DNA of 64,000 nucleotides from assembly GCA_019351975.1 (NCBI GenBank), contig JABBOG010000008.1, positions 1 through 64,000 of the forward strand, in the 5' to 3' direction. A program made the position numbers and the translations under genes. The DNA is from Acidobacteriota bacterium (GTDB taxonomy: Bacteria > Acidobacteriota > Terriglobia > Terriglobales > Acidobacteriaceae). A model generated the notes under the pieces. That model was not told the origin of the DNA. It did not search any database and saw only the letters and a program-made list of their open reading frames with translations. Positions 48,413 through 57,745 of this stretch are shown piece after piece; position 1 is the first letter of the stretch; the number at the start of each line of letters is the position of its first letter.

Positions 48413-51400
48413 CTATTCTTTGGTGATCCGCTCGGTCGATTCGGACATTAGCGCGGTACGTTCGAGCTTGTCCCAGCTAAAGCTCTTGCCGTCGATGGCG
48501 CGCTTGACGGTGCGAATCAGTACCCAGGAAAACAGCTGACGATAGGTGAAGCGCTGCACCCAGATGTGGAAGAGTAGCCATGCGTCACCCTTGCTTGCGG
48601 GGTGTTTGCGTTCCAGCATGAAGGCGAGCGCAGAGGCAGCGAAGTCGATCAGCAGAAATGCCAGGAAGAAGGTCAGCAGCTTGTACAGATCGGAAGGACT
48701 GGTTGTCTCCGGGTGGAAGTGCTTGTCGATGAAGTAGTGGATGACACCTGCGATGAACATGAGGTCAATCAGCGGCGAGACAAGCGGAAGCAGAATCTGG
48801 AAGATCAAAATGTTAGGCAGCGCAAACAAGCCCATGGCGCGGCGGTTTGCAATTGCACCGCGATGCTTGAAGAGTGCCTGTAGGATGCCGAAGGACCAGC
48901 GAAACCGTTGCCGTGCGAGACCGTTGGCATTGACTGGAGCTTCGGTGAATGCGAGCGCCTGATCTTCGTAGATGACAGCGTAGCCCTGTTCGAGCAGGTT
49001 CATGGTGAGGTCGGCGTCTTCAGCAACGGTGTCCGGGTGATAGCCTCCACCGGCCTTCACCGCAGCTGTACGCCATGCGCCGATCGCTCCAGGCACTACC
49101 ATCACGACGTCGAAGAGATCGAGGGCCCGCCGCTCAAAGTTCTGGCTGGTGATGTACTCCAACGCTTGCCAGCGTGTCCAGAGGTTGACGCGGTTGCCGA
49201 CCTTTGCGTTGCCGGCGACGGCTCCGATATGCGGGTTGGCGAAATGAGGCACAAGGCGCGTGATGGCATCGTGCGCGATGACGCCGTCTGCGTCGATGCC
49301 AACGTAGATTTCTTCGTCCGTTTGCGTGAGGGCGAAGTTGAGAGCGTCGGCCTTGCCGCCATTCGGCTTCGTTAATACCGTGATGCGGCCCTCCGCGATT
49401 TCTTTTGCGTAGGCATCGGACGCGACCTGGAAGGTTTGATCTTTGGAGCCGTCGTCGATCACGATGATGCGAATCTTCTTGTAGTTCGACATCAGAACCG
49501 AGCGGATCGTTCGAACGATGACCTTCTCTTCGTTGTACGCCGGAATGAGAACAGCGACCCTGGGCGCGTAGTCAGCTGTGGCGTAGTTCTTGCGGTGCCG
49601 AAAACGGTCGATTGTGGCGAAGAGGCCGATGATGATGAGCCGCCCGCTCATCAAAATGTCTCCGATGAAGAAGACGCCGACTACGAAGTTATTGAAGAAG
49701 GAGATCAGTAAAAACGCGATCGCGTCAATGACCGCGTAGTATCGCTGGCGCCCTTGCAGCGGGGGCATCACTTGATCGCGTGTCTTGCCTATGAGCTCCG
49801 AGACCGGAACAATTTTATAGCCGTGCGCGCGCAGGGCCTGAATGAGGACAGGCAAGGCAGCGACGGTTGCAGAGCGGTCGCCGCCGCCATCGTGCATGAG
49901 GATGACGGAGCCTTTCATCCACGGCTTTGTCTTTGCCAGTTCCATCTGCGCGAAGACACTGTTGACGATCTCCTGCGGCGTCTTACGCGGGTGTTCGTCC
50001 CAATCGTTGGTGTCAATCTTGTCGCCGACGATGACATAGCCGAGGTGCTGGATGTGGTCAATCGGAGCGGCCTGGTCGTTCGTGTCGGGCTCCTGATCGA
50101 TGGAGTACGGCGGGCGAAAATAAACCGGCTGAACGCCTATCTCCGCCGCGAAGAGGCGCTCGGTGAGGTTCAATTGCAGGTCTACCTGGCGCTCCGAGAT
50201 ATCGGAGATGTCCGGGTGAGTGTACGTGTGATTGCCGATCTCGTGGCCTTCGCGATACACACGTTTGATCAAGCCGATGTTGTCCTGCGCTACCTCGCCG
50301 ATCATGAAGAACGTGCCCCTGACGTTGTACTGTTTCAGCACGTTCAGGATCTTTGGCGTCCATTCCGGGTCAGGTCCGTCATCGAAGCTCAGGGCGACTT
50401 CGTTCGGGTGATATCCGTATTGCGAGACGGTGTAGGGCAGCGGGTAGGAGTCCATCGTCTCGGCGATGACGCTGAGATATTCGGGCGGGATCGTCGCATC
50501 GTCGTCCATCGTGAGGGTGCGATGGCCGTCTTGCGGCTGGCCTGTGATGCGAAGGATGTCGCCGTCGCCTTCCGTATCGACATCCTGGCCTGGCGCAACC
50601 TGCGCAAGCTGCTTTGCGGGGTCGACACGGAGCGGGTTGTCCCAGATCTTCCAGAGCGAATCGTCCTCCAGCCCAAGCCGCCACAGGGCGAAGGTCTGGA
50701 TGCCCAACGCACGTGCCACGCGCATTTGGTTGACAGCTGTAACGGCATCCAGAAACCACACCTGATGGCGCTGCTTTGCATCCACGTCGTCGTAAGCAAA
50801 GTGGGGATTCAGCGAGTCGGGATCGAGGCTGATCTTTGCATCTGAATCAGCAGCCTCCTGCCAGGCTTCCTGAGTCGACAACATGGTCGTGTTGAGGACC
50901 TCCGGAGATGCGGGAGACTTGAGCGTGTGCGGGCTTTTCGTGGATGTAGTTTGTGGCGGAAGTGCAGTGGTCCAGTCGTAGCCATAGCCACCGATGGAGC
51001 AGATGATCTTCTGGCGCGGCACAACCTTCATTACAGTGCGCAGGTTGTCCTCGAACCAGTCCTGACCAGAGATCGGACCGGGCACGCTCTCGGTCTGATG
51101 CTCGCCGTAGTTCATCAGCACGATGCCGTCAGAGTGGTTGGCGAGGAACTTCAGATCGAGGCTGCCGAGAGTCACCGGCACGTTGATATACAGCCGCAGG
51201 TTCCGCGTGTGGAAGTCGCTATAAAGCGCCTCTACGAGCTTGCTGTACGCGACCTGCGCGTCCGCTGGAAGACCCTGGAAGTCCAGCGTAAGGCCACGGT
51301 AGCGGGTGTTTGCAGCGAGGAACTGATCGATCTGCTGCACGAACCTGGCTCGCGCGGCAGGGTTGAGCATGAACTGCTCGGCGTTGGGCTCAAAGACGCC

Positions 51401-51985
51401 GTCTGTAGGACTGAAGTTGTTTACCATCGGGAAGATTTCAGTATCTTCCTGGGCCGCGGTGATGGTGCGAACGATCTTGTTTTGACGGTCAACGCCATGC
51501 ACGCCTGTCGCGTCGACGACGGCAAACGGAATGTTGTCGGAGGTGTATGCGGTCAGAGAACCGTCGGGTGTAACGACATGCAGCCACTCCGGAAACAGCA
51601 GATCAATCTGCTTGACGTGCTGTTTGAACGATGCATAGCTGGCGGGATCGAGATCGGTGTAGAACGCCGCGCGCAGGCCCTCATTTTCGTTCAGAGTGAC
51701 GTCGGAAGGTCTTAGATTTGTCTTTCGGTGCGCGGACCGGTTCAGCTTCTCGCGTGAGTTCAATTCAGGCGCGGGAGGATTGGACAAGGCTCGGTAACGT
51801 TTCGAGACGGAGCGCAGGTCCAGGCCTCGCATCGGCTTCATGCGCAGCAGTCCAACGATGAAAAACAGGCCCACGATTGCGCCAAGGAGTGCAAGCACAT
51901 CGAAGATGCGCCGCAGCCGCTTCCAGCGCTTACGCTGCGGATCGTAAAAGACTTGTTTGCTCATCGATAAGGACGTACTCCCCAT
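48413..51985 (-). CDS. GH18-like / polysaccharide deacetylase / GT2 fusion membrane protein
   Basis: About 1190 residues from ATG 51985 (ATG 51964 possible). After one membrane helix (FDVLALLGAIVGLFFIVGLL) comes a GH18-like domain (about 100-480) whose catalytic-strand motif reads RGLTLDFQGLP, with Gln where hydrolases have Glu. A NodB deacetylase domain follows with SFDDGPDP, GNHTYTHPD and a late RPPYSID. Then membrane helices and a processive GT2 domain: LIPAYNEEKVI, VIDDGSKDQT, GIDADGV, EDADLTMNLLEQGY and QRFRW. More helices end the protein. It probably polymerises an amino-sugar polysaccharide and deacetylates it outside, as PgaB/PgaC do separately. Confidence 0.85.
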   Translation of the reverse strand: MGSTSLSMSKQVFYDPQRKRWKRLRRIFDVLALLGAIVGLFFIVGLLRMKPMRGLDLRSVSKRYRALSNPPAPELNSREKLNRSAHRKTNLRPSDVTLNENEGLRAAFYTDLDPASYASFKQHVKQIDLLFPEWLHVVTPDGSLTAYTSDNIPFAVVDATGVHGVDRQNKIVRTITAAQEDTEIFPMVNNFSPTDGVFEPNAEQFMLNPAARARFVQQIDQFLAANTRYRGLTLDFQGLPADAQVAYSKLVEALYSDFHTRNLRLYINVPVTLGSLDLKFLANHSDGIVLMNYGEHQTESVPGPISGQDWFEDNLRTVMKVVPRQKIICSIGGYGYDWTTALPPQTTSTKSPHTLKSPASPEVLNTTMLSTQEAWQEAADSDAKISLDPDSLNPHFAYDDVDAKQRHQVWFLDAVTAVNQMRVARALGIQTFALWRLGLEDDSLWKIWDNPLRVDPAKQLAQVAPGQDVDTEGDGDILRITGQPQDGHRTLTMDDDATIPPEYLSVIAETMDSYPLPYTVSQYGYHPNEVALSFDDGPDPEWTPKILNVLKQYNVRGTFFMIGEVAQDNIGLIKRVYREGHEIGNHTYTHPDISDISERQVDLQLNLTERLFAAEIGVQPVYFRPPYSIDQEPDTNDQAAPIDHIQHLGYVIVGDKIDTNDWDEHPRKTPQEIVNSVFAQMELAKTKPWMKGSVILMHDGGGDRSATVAALPVLIQALRAHGYKIVPVSELIGKTRDQVMPPLQGRQRYYAVIDAIAFLLISFFNNFVVGVFFIGDILMSGRLIIIGLFATIDRFRHRKNYATADYAPRVAVLIPAYNEEKVIVRTIRSVLMSNYKKIRIIVIDDGSKDQTFQVASDAYAKEIAEGRITVLTKPNGGKADALNFALTQTDEEIYVGIDADGVIAHDAITRLVPHFANPHIGAVAGNAKVGNRVNLWTRWQALEYITSQNFERRALDLFDVVMVVPGAIGAWRTAAVKAGGGYHPDTVAEDADLTMNLLEQGYAVIYEDQALAFTEAPVNANGLARQRFRWSFGILQALFKHRGAIANRRAMGLFALPNILIFQILLPLVSPLIDLMFIAGVIHYFIDKHFHPETTSPSDLYKLLTFFLAFLLIDFAASALAFMLERKHPASKGDAWLLFHIWVQRFTYRQLFSWVLIRTVKRAIDGKSFSWDKLERTALMSESTERITKE

Positions 51986-52062
51986 GATACTACCCGCGCA
52001 TTTTGGGCGCAGAGCCGTGGAAGGATGCGCGGTAGCAGCGGTGCCTCGTATGATGCAGAGAA

Positions 52063-53484
52063 ATGAATGAGTGGCGAGAGAAGGTTCACTGGATAGCGGC
52101 GCTGACGGCGGGAGGCGTCCTGCGCCTGCTGTTTGCGCGCAGCCACCCGTACTTCTCGGGCGACGCACTGATGTACGGCGAGCTCGCCCACAACATGCTC
52201 GCGCACCACTTATTCGGGTTCAGTGACACCGTCCTACGTCCTACGCTGATTCGGCTTCCCGGATATCCACTTTTTTTGGCGGCGTGCTTCGCGGTCTTCG
52301 GCAATGCAAACTATCACGCCGTGGTATGGATTCAGATCGCGATAGACCTTTACAGTTGCGCGCTCATGGGATTGCTGGCCTTCAGGTTCGCTGGACGCCG
52401 GGCGGGACTCTTTGCAGTATGGTTAGCGGCGCTGTGTCCGTTTACGGCGAACTACTCCGTTGTCGTGCTCACGGAGACGCTGACGCTCTTCTGCATCGTT
52501 GCTGCCTACGTGTTCTTGGAGCAGTGGGATGCGCGCTGGCGCAAAGGTCAGAGCGGTCTGACGTGGGCTTTTTACACCGGCATAGCCCTGTCATTCGCAG
52601 TGCTGCTGCGGCCCGACCAGGGGCTGCTCGCTGCGGCCATCGTCCCTGTGATGCTATGGGTAAGTCTCCGGCACAGGCATGCGAGGGCTGTATCGGGCAG
52701 CCTGCTGCCAGCCGCTATTGCGTCGTTGGTTGTCGTACTGCCGCTGCTCGCGTGGACGGCTCGCAACTGGCGTACGTTCCATGTGCTTCAACCGCTCGCT
52801 CCACGCTACGCGAATGACCCTGATGAGACTGTGCCTTACGGTTTTCAACGCTGGTATCGAACATGGGCGATCGACCTGAAGGCTACCTACGATGTGTACT
52901 GGAACTACAACGATACGACGATGAACCTCGCGGACCTTCCGTCGCGCGCCTTCGATAGTCCAGCGCAGCGTGCTCAAACCCGCGTTCTCTATGAACAGTA
53001 CAACCAGACGACAACTGCATCGCCAGCATTGGATGAGGGCTTTGCGCAGATCGCGGCGGCTCGGATTACCGCGCATCCACTGCGGTATTACGTGGTGATG
53101 CCCGCAGCGCGTGAGCTGGATATGTGGCTTCGGCCGCGCACCGAACTCATGGCCTTGCCAATCGACTGGTGGTCGATCCGCCCGCACCCGGGCGGTTCTG
53201 CCGTCGCGATCGCTTACGCGCTGCTAAACGCGGCGTATCTTGTGCTCGGCGTTGTGGGCTTGCTGCGCTGGCGCGCACATGCATGGAACACCCGCGGTGC
53301 AGTCGCCTTTGCGATGCTCAGCTTTGTTGCGATGCGCTGCCTGTTGTTGCTGACGCTGGACAACTCCGAGCCACGCTACACGCTTGAATGCTTTCCCATC
53401 GTGATCGTTCTAGCCAGCTTCATTTCACTGCCCAAACAAACTTCCCATGCCCGCTCACAAGCGATCAACGATTTACAACAGTAG
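52063..53484 (+). CDS. ArnT/PMT-like polytopic membrane glycosyltransferase
   Basis: 473 residues with about ten membrane helices. The early loop motif SHPYFSGDALMYGELAHNML carries an acidic pair of the GT-C type (Asp in the first periplasmic loop), and LIRLPGYPLFLAACFAVFG is typical of GT39/GT83-like family members that use polyprenyl-phosphate sugars. A -10 like TATGAT lies eight bases before ATG 52063 and there is little SD. Divergent from the polysaccharide fusion gene, 77 bases apart; a shared role in envelope glycans is likely but inferred. Its end overlaps the LolA-like gene tail by 20 bases. Confidence 0.75.
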   Translation: MNEWREKVHWIAALTAGGVLRLLFARSHPYFSGDALMYGELAHNMLAHHLFGFSDTVLRPTLIRLPGYPLFLAACFAVFGNANYHAVVWIQIAIDLYSCALMGLLAFRFAGRRAGLFAVWLAALCPFTANYSVVVLTETLTLFCIVAAYVFLEQWDARWRKGQSGLTWAFYTGIALSFAVLLRPDQGLLAAAIVPVMLWVSLRHRHARAVSGSLLPAAIASLVVVLPLLAWTARNWRTFHVLQPLAPRYANDPDETVPYGFQRWYRTWAIDLKATYDVYWNYNDTTMNLADLPSRAFDSPAQRAQTRVLYEQYNQTTTASPALDEGFAQIAAARITAHPLRYYVVMPAARELDMWLRPRTELMALPIDWWSIRPHPGGSAVAIAYALLNAAYLVLGVVGLLRWRAHAWNTRGAVAFAMLSFVAMRCLLLLTLDNSEPRYTLECFPIVIVLASFISLPKQTSHARSQAINDLQQ

Positions 53485-54172
53485 TGTGATCATTTTTCTT
53501 GATCTCAAACTTCTTCGTGTCAATCTTCCCATTCAGCTTCACGTCGTTGTAGTTGCAGGTGCGCTTGTCGTTGTTGGCGAGGTAAAACACCTGCCGTAAG
53601 GAGAGCGCACGCGCGGGGTCAATCCAGATCGTAATGTGCGTAAAGGTCTTGGAGGACGGGTCTTTGCTGGTGAGATCCAGCTTATCGGTCTTCACCTGCT
53701 GGCTTCCGTCCGGCAGCATCTCGGTGCCGAGGTCGGTTACATTCCACGCGCGTTCAAGCGCGCTGCCGCTGCCGCCAAACCCGAGCGTGAAGTACTGCGA
53801 ATATTGTGCCTGATCAGCACCCGCGTGCAGCACCGTAATCTGATTCACGCTGGGCTCAAACATCTGTAGCATACCGTCCTTGTACTGGACCACCTTCTCC
53901 GGCTTATTCTGTGGCCCCATCACGACCAGGCCCATCTGCATCTGGTCGCCCTGCCGCAGAAAGTACACCGGGCCTTGCTGCGTCGTTGTATCTCGAACGA
54001 CTCGCTCGTAGTAGTCGCAGTGGAAGTCCGCGGTGGCATTATGAAAGTTCTTGCTGGCCACATCCATCTGCTTGAGTACACCATTCAGCTGTGGCGATGG
54101 GACTTGTCCAAACGCAGCGGCAGGTGCGGCTGCTATCAACATCGCTATGAGGGTTCTATGGCAACGGTTCAT
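53465..54172 (-). CDS. LolA-like exported protein
   Basis: 235 residues from ATG 54172, with AGGAG nine bases upstream. Signal peptide MNRCHRTLIAMLIAAAPAAAFGQ, then a beta-rich domain with the LolA/LppX pattern: an N-terminal helix (LNGVLKQMDVASKNFHNATADF) and successive strands (VYFLRQGDQMQMGLVVM, KVVQYKDGMLQMFEPS, ITIWIDPARALSLRQVFY). It may carry lipoproteins or lipids across the periplasm. Third gene of a serS operon. Confidence 0.75.
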   Translation of the reverse strand: MNRCHRTLIAMLIAAAPAAAFGQVPSPQLNGVLKQMDVASKNFHNATADFHCDYYERVVRDTTTQQGPVYFLRQGDQMQMGLVVMGPQNKPEKVVQYKDGMLQMFEPSVNQITVLHAGADQAQYSQYFTLGFGGSGSALERAWNVTDLGTEMLPDGSQQVKTDKLDLTSKDPSSKTFTHITIWIDPARALSLRQVFYLANNDKRTCNYNDVKLNGKIDTKKFEIKKNDHTTVVNR

Positions 54173-54238
54173 GAAATGCAACTCCTAGATACGGTTTCTT
54201 AGATGATGCCGAGCGCCAAACGTCACCTCGGCGTCCTC

Positions 54239-54616
54239 TCAATGCTCTATCGTGGCGTCGTACGCCACGATGTGGCCCTTTCCATCTACGACCGGAGAGT
54301 ATTTCTCCAGCGTTGCGTCGCCGGCGATGGGCTCCACCACATTCATGATCGCCGCGCGCATCTCACTGTCGGTCCTGGCTCCGTGCAGATCATCCACGCG
54401 GATCTCGTAGACGAAGGTAGGCTCGTCACCAACGCCCTTCTGCTCCTTCACCAGAACCTCGCTGTGCCGAAGCGGCGTAATCAACAGAGGTTTATCGTTA
54501 AAGTCGATGAACCGCGGAGCCACGAACAGAAAGAGCAGAATCAGCGTGACCATGACGTCATAGTGGAAGCTGCCGCGCTCATACGTCCAGAAGATATAGT
54601 TCCGCAGGAGCTTCAC
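54239..54616 (-). CDS. Conserved single-pass membrane protein of unknown function
   Basis: 125 residues. A cytoplasmic start ([20 protein letters not shown]), one membrane helix ([17 protein letters not shown]) and an external domain of about 85 residues ([40 protein letters not shown]). No family recognised. Its GTG start overlaps the TGA of serS (GTGA), so it is coupled to it; the LolA-like gene follows after 66 bases. The association of a membrane protein and a LolA-like carrier suggests an envelope role. Confidence 0.7.
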   Translation of the reverse strand: MKLLRNYIFWTYERGSFHYDVMVTLILLFLFVAPRFIDFNDKPLLITPLRHSEVLVKEQKGVGDEPTFVYEIRVDDLHGARTDSEMRAAIMNVVEPIAGDATLEKYSPVVDGKGHIVAYDATIEH

Positions 54617-55944
54617 AGCGCACGCCCCAAGGATTGCTTCGTAATCACCGTCTCTCCGTTCATATACGGCTGCAATGCTACTGGAATCCGCACCGATCCG
54701 TCAGCCTGCTGATAGTTTTCAAGGATCGCGAGGTACGTGCGTCCCACGGCCAGACCGCTGCCGTTCAGGGTATGCACAAACTCAGTCTTCTTTGCGCCAT
54801 CGGGTTTGTAGCGGATATTCGCGCGCCGCGCCTGAAAACTCTCAAAGTTCGAGCACGAAGAGATCTCCCGATACGTCTGCTGGCCGGGAACCCATACCTC
54901 AAGGTCGTAGGTCTTGGCCGCGCTGAAGCCCATGTCGCCTGTGCACAACAACATGCGGCGGTAGGGAAGCTCCAGCCGCTCCAGAACAGCCTCGGCGTGG
55001 CTGGTCAGCAACTCGTGCTGCGCGCAGGAATCTTCCGGGCGGCAGAACTTCACCAACTCCACCTTTTGAAACTGGTGCTGGCGGATCATCCCGCGCGTGT
55101 CCTTGCCGTGCGATCCGGCTTCGGAGCGAAAGCAGGAGGTGTGCGCGGTGAACGAGATAGGGCCGCCGTTGAGATCGATGGTCTCATCGCGAAAGATATT
55201 CGTCAGCGGAACCTCTGCAGTGGGGATCAGCCAGTGGTCGCTCTCCTGCAACTGTCCGGCGATGTACTCACCCTTGTCGTCGCAGTGAAACAAGTCCTCC
55301 GCAAACTTTGGTAGCTGGCCAGTTCCGTACAGCGAGCGCGAGTTCACAAGACTTGGTGGCAGCACTTCGGCGTACCCATGCTCGCGTGTATGCAGGTCCA
55401 GCATGAAGTTGGCCAGCGCGCGCTCCAGCCGCGCGCCAGAGCCAAACTGCAGCACAAACCGCGCGCCGGAGATCTTCGCTGCGCGCTCGAAGTCCAGAAT
55501 GCCAAGCTGCTCGCCAATCTCCCAGTGAGGCTTGGCAGGGAAGTCGAACGCCGTCGGCTCGCCCCATGTCTTCTCGCAGACATTGTCGTGCTCGGAGGTG
55601 CCCGCAGGGACGCTGTCGTGCGGCAGGTTTGGGAGGGATTCCAGAAGTGCGCGGAGCTTCAAATCGGTGGAGGCAGCCAACATCTCCAGTTGCTCGGTGC
55701 GCTCCTTCAGCGCCGAGGTCTGCGCTCCGACCGCCGCGACGTCGCCGCCCTCGCGTTTCAGTCGCCCGAACTCTGCCGAGAGCGCATTGCGCTGGGCCTT
55801 CAGCGTCTCCGCCTCGGTGATCGCCGTGCGTCGCTCTGTGTCGAGCGCAGCAAATCCCGCGATGAGCGACGGGTCTACGCCACGCAGACGAAGTTTTTCT
55901 TCAACCAGCGGGAGATTGGCCCGCAGAAACGCTAAATCGTGCAT
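54613..55944 (-). CDS. serS: Seryl-tRNA synthetase
   Basis: Class II aminoacyl-tRNA synthetase of 443 residues. The N-terminal tRNA-binding coiled coil covers about 27-100 ([20 protein letters not shown]). Motif 2 is [20 protein letters not shown] and motif 3 lies in [19 protein letters not shown]. Serine-binding TAEVPLTN is present. Complete. A TAAAAT hexamer lies eight bases before the ATG, so its leader is very short. Confidence 0.97.
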   Translation of the reverse strand: MHDLAFLRANLPLVEEKLRLRGVDPSLIAGFAALDTERRTAITEAETLKAQRNALSAEFGRLKREGGDVAAVGAQTSALKERTEQLEMLAASTDLKLRALLESLPNLPHDSVPAGTSEHDNVCEKTWGEPTAFDFPAKPHWEIGEQLGILDFERAAKISGARFVLQFGSGARLERALANFMLDLHTREHGYAEVLPPSLVNSRSLYGTGQLPKFAEDLFHCDDKGEYIAGQLQESDHWLIPTAEVPLTNIFRDETIDLNGGPISFTAHTSCFRSEAGSHGKDTRGMIRQHQFQKVELVKFCRPEDSCAQHELLTSHAEAVLERLELPYRRMLLCTGDMGFSAAKTYDLEVWVPGQQTYREISSCSNFESFQARRANIRYKPDGAKKTEFVHTLNGSGLAVGRTYLAILENYQQADGSVRIPVALQPYMNGETVITKQSLGRAL

Positions 55945-56002
55945 ACAAGACTATTTTAGCGTGGAGCGCGCTGCATAACATGCGCCCTTCATCCAGCGCA
56001 GC

Positions 56003-56008
56003 TATACT
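56003..56008 (+). promoter_or_regulatory. -10 box for leaderless phosphatase transcript
   Basis: TATACT ends six bases before ATG 56015, so the transcript would begin at or next to the A of the start codon. There is no ribosome binding site. No -35 seen. Confidence 0.4.
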
Positions 56009-56014
56009 TTTGCG

Positions 56015-57703
56015 ATGAACAGGCGCTTCCTCTCGCTCGCCCTTACGGTAGCTTTCGCTACACCGTCTTTGACTCCGGTCGCTTCTGCCAGCGCATACGA
56101 CGCCAACCCCAAGCTCGTCGTCATCCTCGTCCTCGACCAGTTTCGCGGCGACTACCTCGACCGCTACCGTGCGGATTTCAAGACGCCCAATGGATTCAAC
56201 CTCTTCCTGAAGCAGGGTGCTTATTTTCCCGAGTGTTACTACGCCTACGCGAACACCATGACTGCGCCGGGCCACTCGACGATCGGCACCGGAGCCTACA
56301 GCAACGGCCACAATATCGCGGTCAACGACTGGTGGGACCTCAGCCGCTCGACCACCCATGAGTTCTCCTCGGTGGACGACTCCGACTATCCGCTGGTCGG
56401 GGCCTCGGGTGATCCGTCTTCGGGTGCATCGCCGCGCAACGAACTCGCCTCCACGCTCGGCGACGAGGTCGTTCTCGGCACGGGCGGCAAGGCCAAGCTC
56501 TTCGGTGTGTCGCTCAAGGACCGCGCCGCCATCCTCACCTCCGGCCACGCGTCGCGAGGTGCTTACTGGATCGACCACGCCACGGGCCACTTCGAAACCT
56601 CGACCTACTACATGAAGGCACTCCCCGCCTGGGTCAACCAGTTCAACAACGGCGGCCGTCCCGAGCAGGCGCGTAAGGAAGCAGGCGTCTCCGCCGGTGA
56701 CTTCTATGAAAAGGTGGGCGCTGCGCCTGCCGCTGTGAGTTACGAGCTCGACTTCGCGAAGGCACTCATCGCCAGCGAGGGCCTGGGCAAGGATGATGTG
56801 ACCGACGTGCTCACGATCAGCATCTCCTCCACCGACATTCTGGGCCATGAGGTTGGCCCCGACTCACCCCGACAGCGCCAGATGATCGATGCCGTTGACG
56901 TCGATCTGAACGACTTTTTCAACTTCCTGCAGACGCACGTCGATGGTGGGCTCGCCAATGTATGGGTCTCGCTCACGGGCGACCACGGTGTAGCCCCGTC
57001 GCCATCTGTCGCGGCTGCCGAAGGCATGCCCGCAGCGGCTTTCTCCGGCGATGCCATGAACGCCGAATTGAATCGCGAACTCAATGCGCTGCTCTCACCG
57101 AAACAGCCGGAGCGGTTCGTCCTGGGCGGTGAACTCCCTTACATTCAGCTCGACGCCAGGCCGTTTCAGCGGCTCTCCATCAGTGAAGCCGACGCAGAAG
57201 CCCGCGTAGCGTCGCTGGTCCCGGGAGCGCTGGACGCCACTCAGGCCGCGATGCTGAAGGCCGAACCCAACAGCCGCACTCTTCGTCCCGCTACGATCCG
57301 CCGCGTATATACCAAGGTGCAGCTTGCGGCAGGCAATGTTCCAAACACGCAGGAAGGGCAGCTCATCCTGAACAGCTATACCACCAACGGCGGCTGGTGG
57401 GTGATGGTCTCTCCTGGCATGTACCAGATGTCCGGGCACGGCACCTCCGGCACGACCCACTTCAGTCCCTACTCCTACGATCGCCATGTTCCATTAGCGT
57501 TTTACGGTGCGCCGTTCGTGCCCGGGACGTATCTTGAGCGCACGGCGCCGGTCGATATCGCCGCCACCTTCGCGGCGATGCTCAAGGTGAACCAACCCTC
57601 GGCCTGCGTCGGCCATGTGCTCACGGAGGCGCTCAAGCCGTCGGAGTCGACCCCACCACAGAAGGCACGCTCAGCACCGAACGCGCACGAGGGAAATCGT
57701 TAG
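56015..57703 (+). CDS. Secreted alkaline phosphatase-superfamily enzyme (PafA/type I PDE-like)
   Basis: 562 residues with a signal peptide (FLSLALTVAFATPSLTPVASA). The metal-binding Asp is in VLDQFRGDYL and the nucleophile is Thr in NTMTAPGHSTIG, as in PafA-type phosphatases. Later ligands: SISSTDILGHEVGPDS (Asp and His) and SLTGDHGVAPSP (Asp-His). The C-terminal YLERTAPVDIAATFAAML is typical of the family. It should hydrolyse phosphomonoesters or diesters in the periplasm. Divergent from serS, 70 bases away, apparently leaderless. Confidence 0.9.
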   Translation: MNRRFLSLALTVAFATPSLTPVASASAYDANPKLVVILVLDQFRGDYLDRYRADFKTPNGFNLFLKQGAYFPECYYAYANTMTAPGHSTIGTGAYSNGHNIAVNDWWDLSRSTTHEFSSVDDSDYPLVGASGDPSSGASPRNELASTLGDEVVLGTGGKAKLFGVSLKDRAAILTSGHASRGAYWIDHATGHFETSTYYMKALPAWVNQFNNGGRPEQARKEAGVSAGDFYEKVGAAPAAVSYELDFAKALIASEGLGKDDVTDVLTISISSTDILGHEVGPDSPRQRQMIDAVDVDLNDFFNFLQTHVDGGLANVWVSLTGDHGVAPSPSVAAAEGMPAAAFSGDAMNAELNRELNALLSPKQPERFVLGGELPYIQLDARPFQRLSISEADAEARVASLVPGALDATQAAMLKAEPNSRTLRPATIRRVYTKVQLAAGNVPNTQEGQLILNSYTTNGGWWVMVSPGMYQMSGHGTSGTTHFSPYSYDRHVPLAFYGAPFVPGTYLERTAPVDIAATFAAMLKVNQPSACVGHVLTEALKPSESTPPQKARSAPNAHEGNR

Positions 57704-57745
57704 CAGCACCGGTCTGAATGGCAACCCTCTATACTGGTAGCTGGT

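Noticed and set aside
49754-50845. 363-residue + strand ORF opposite the polysaccharide fusion gene
   Set aside because: The minus-strand frame carries clear NodB and GT2 motifs; this frame carries none.
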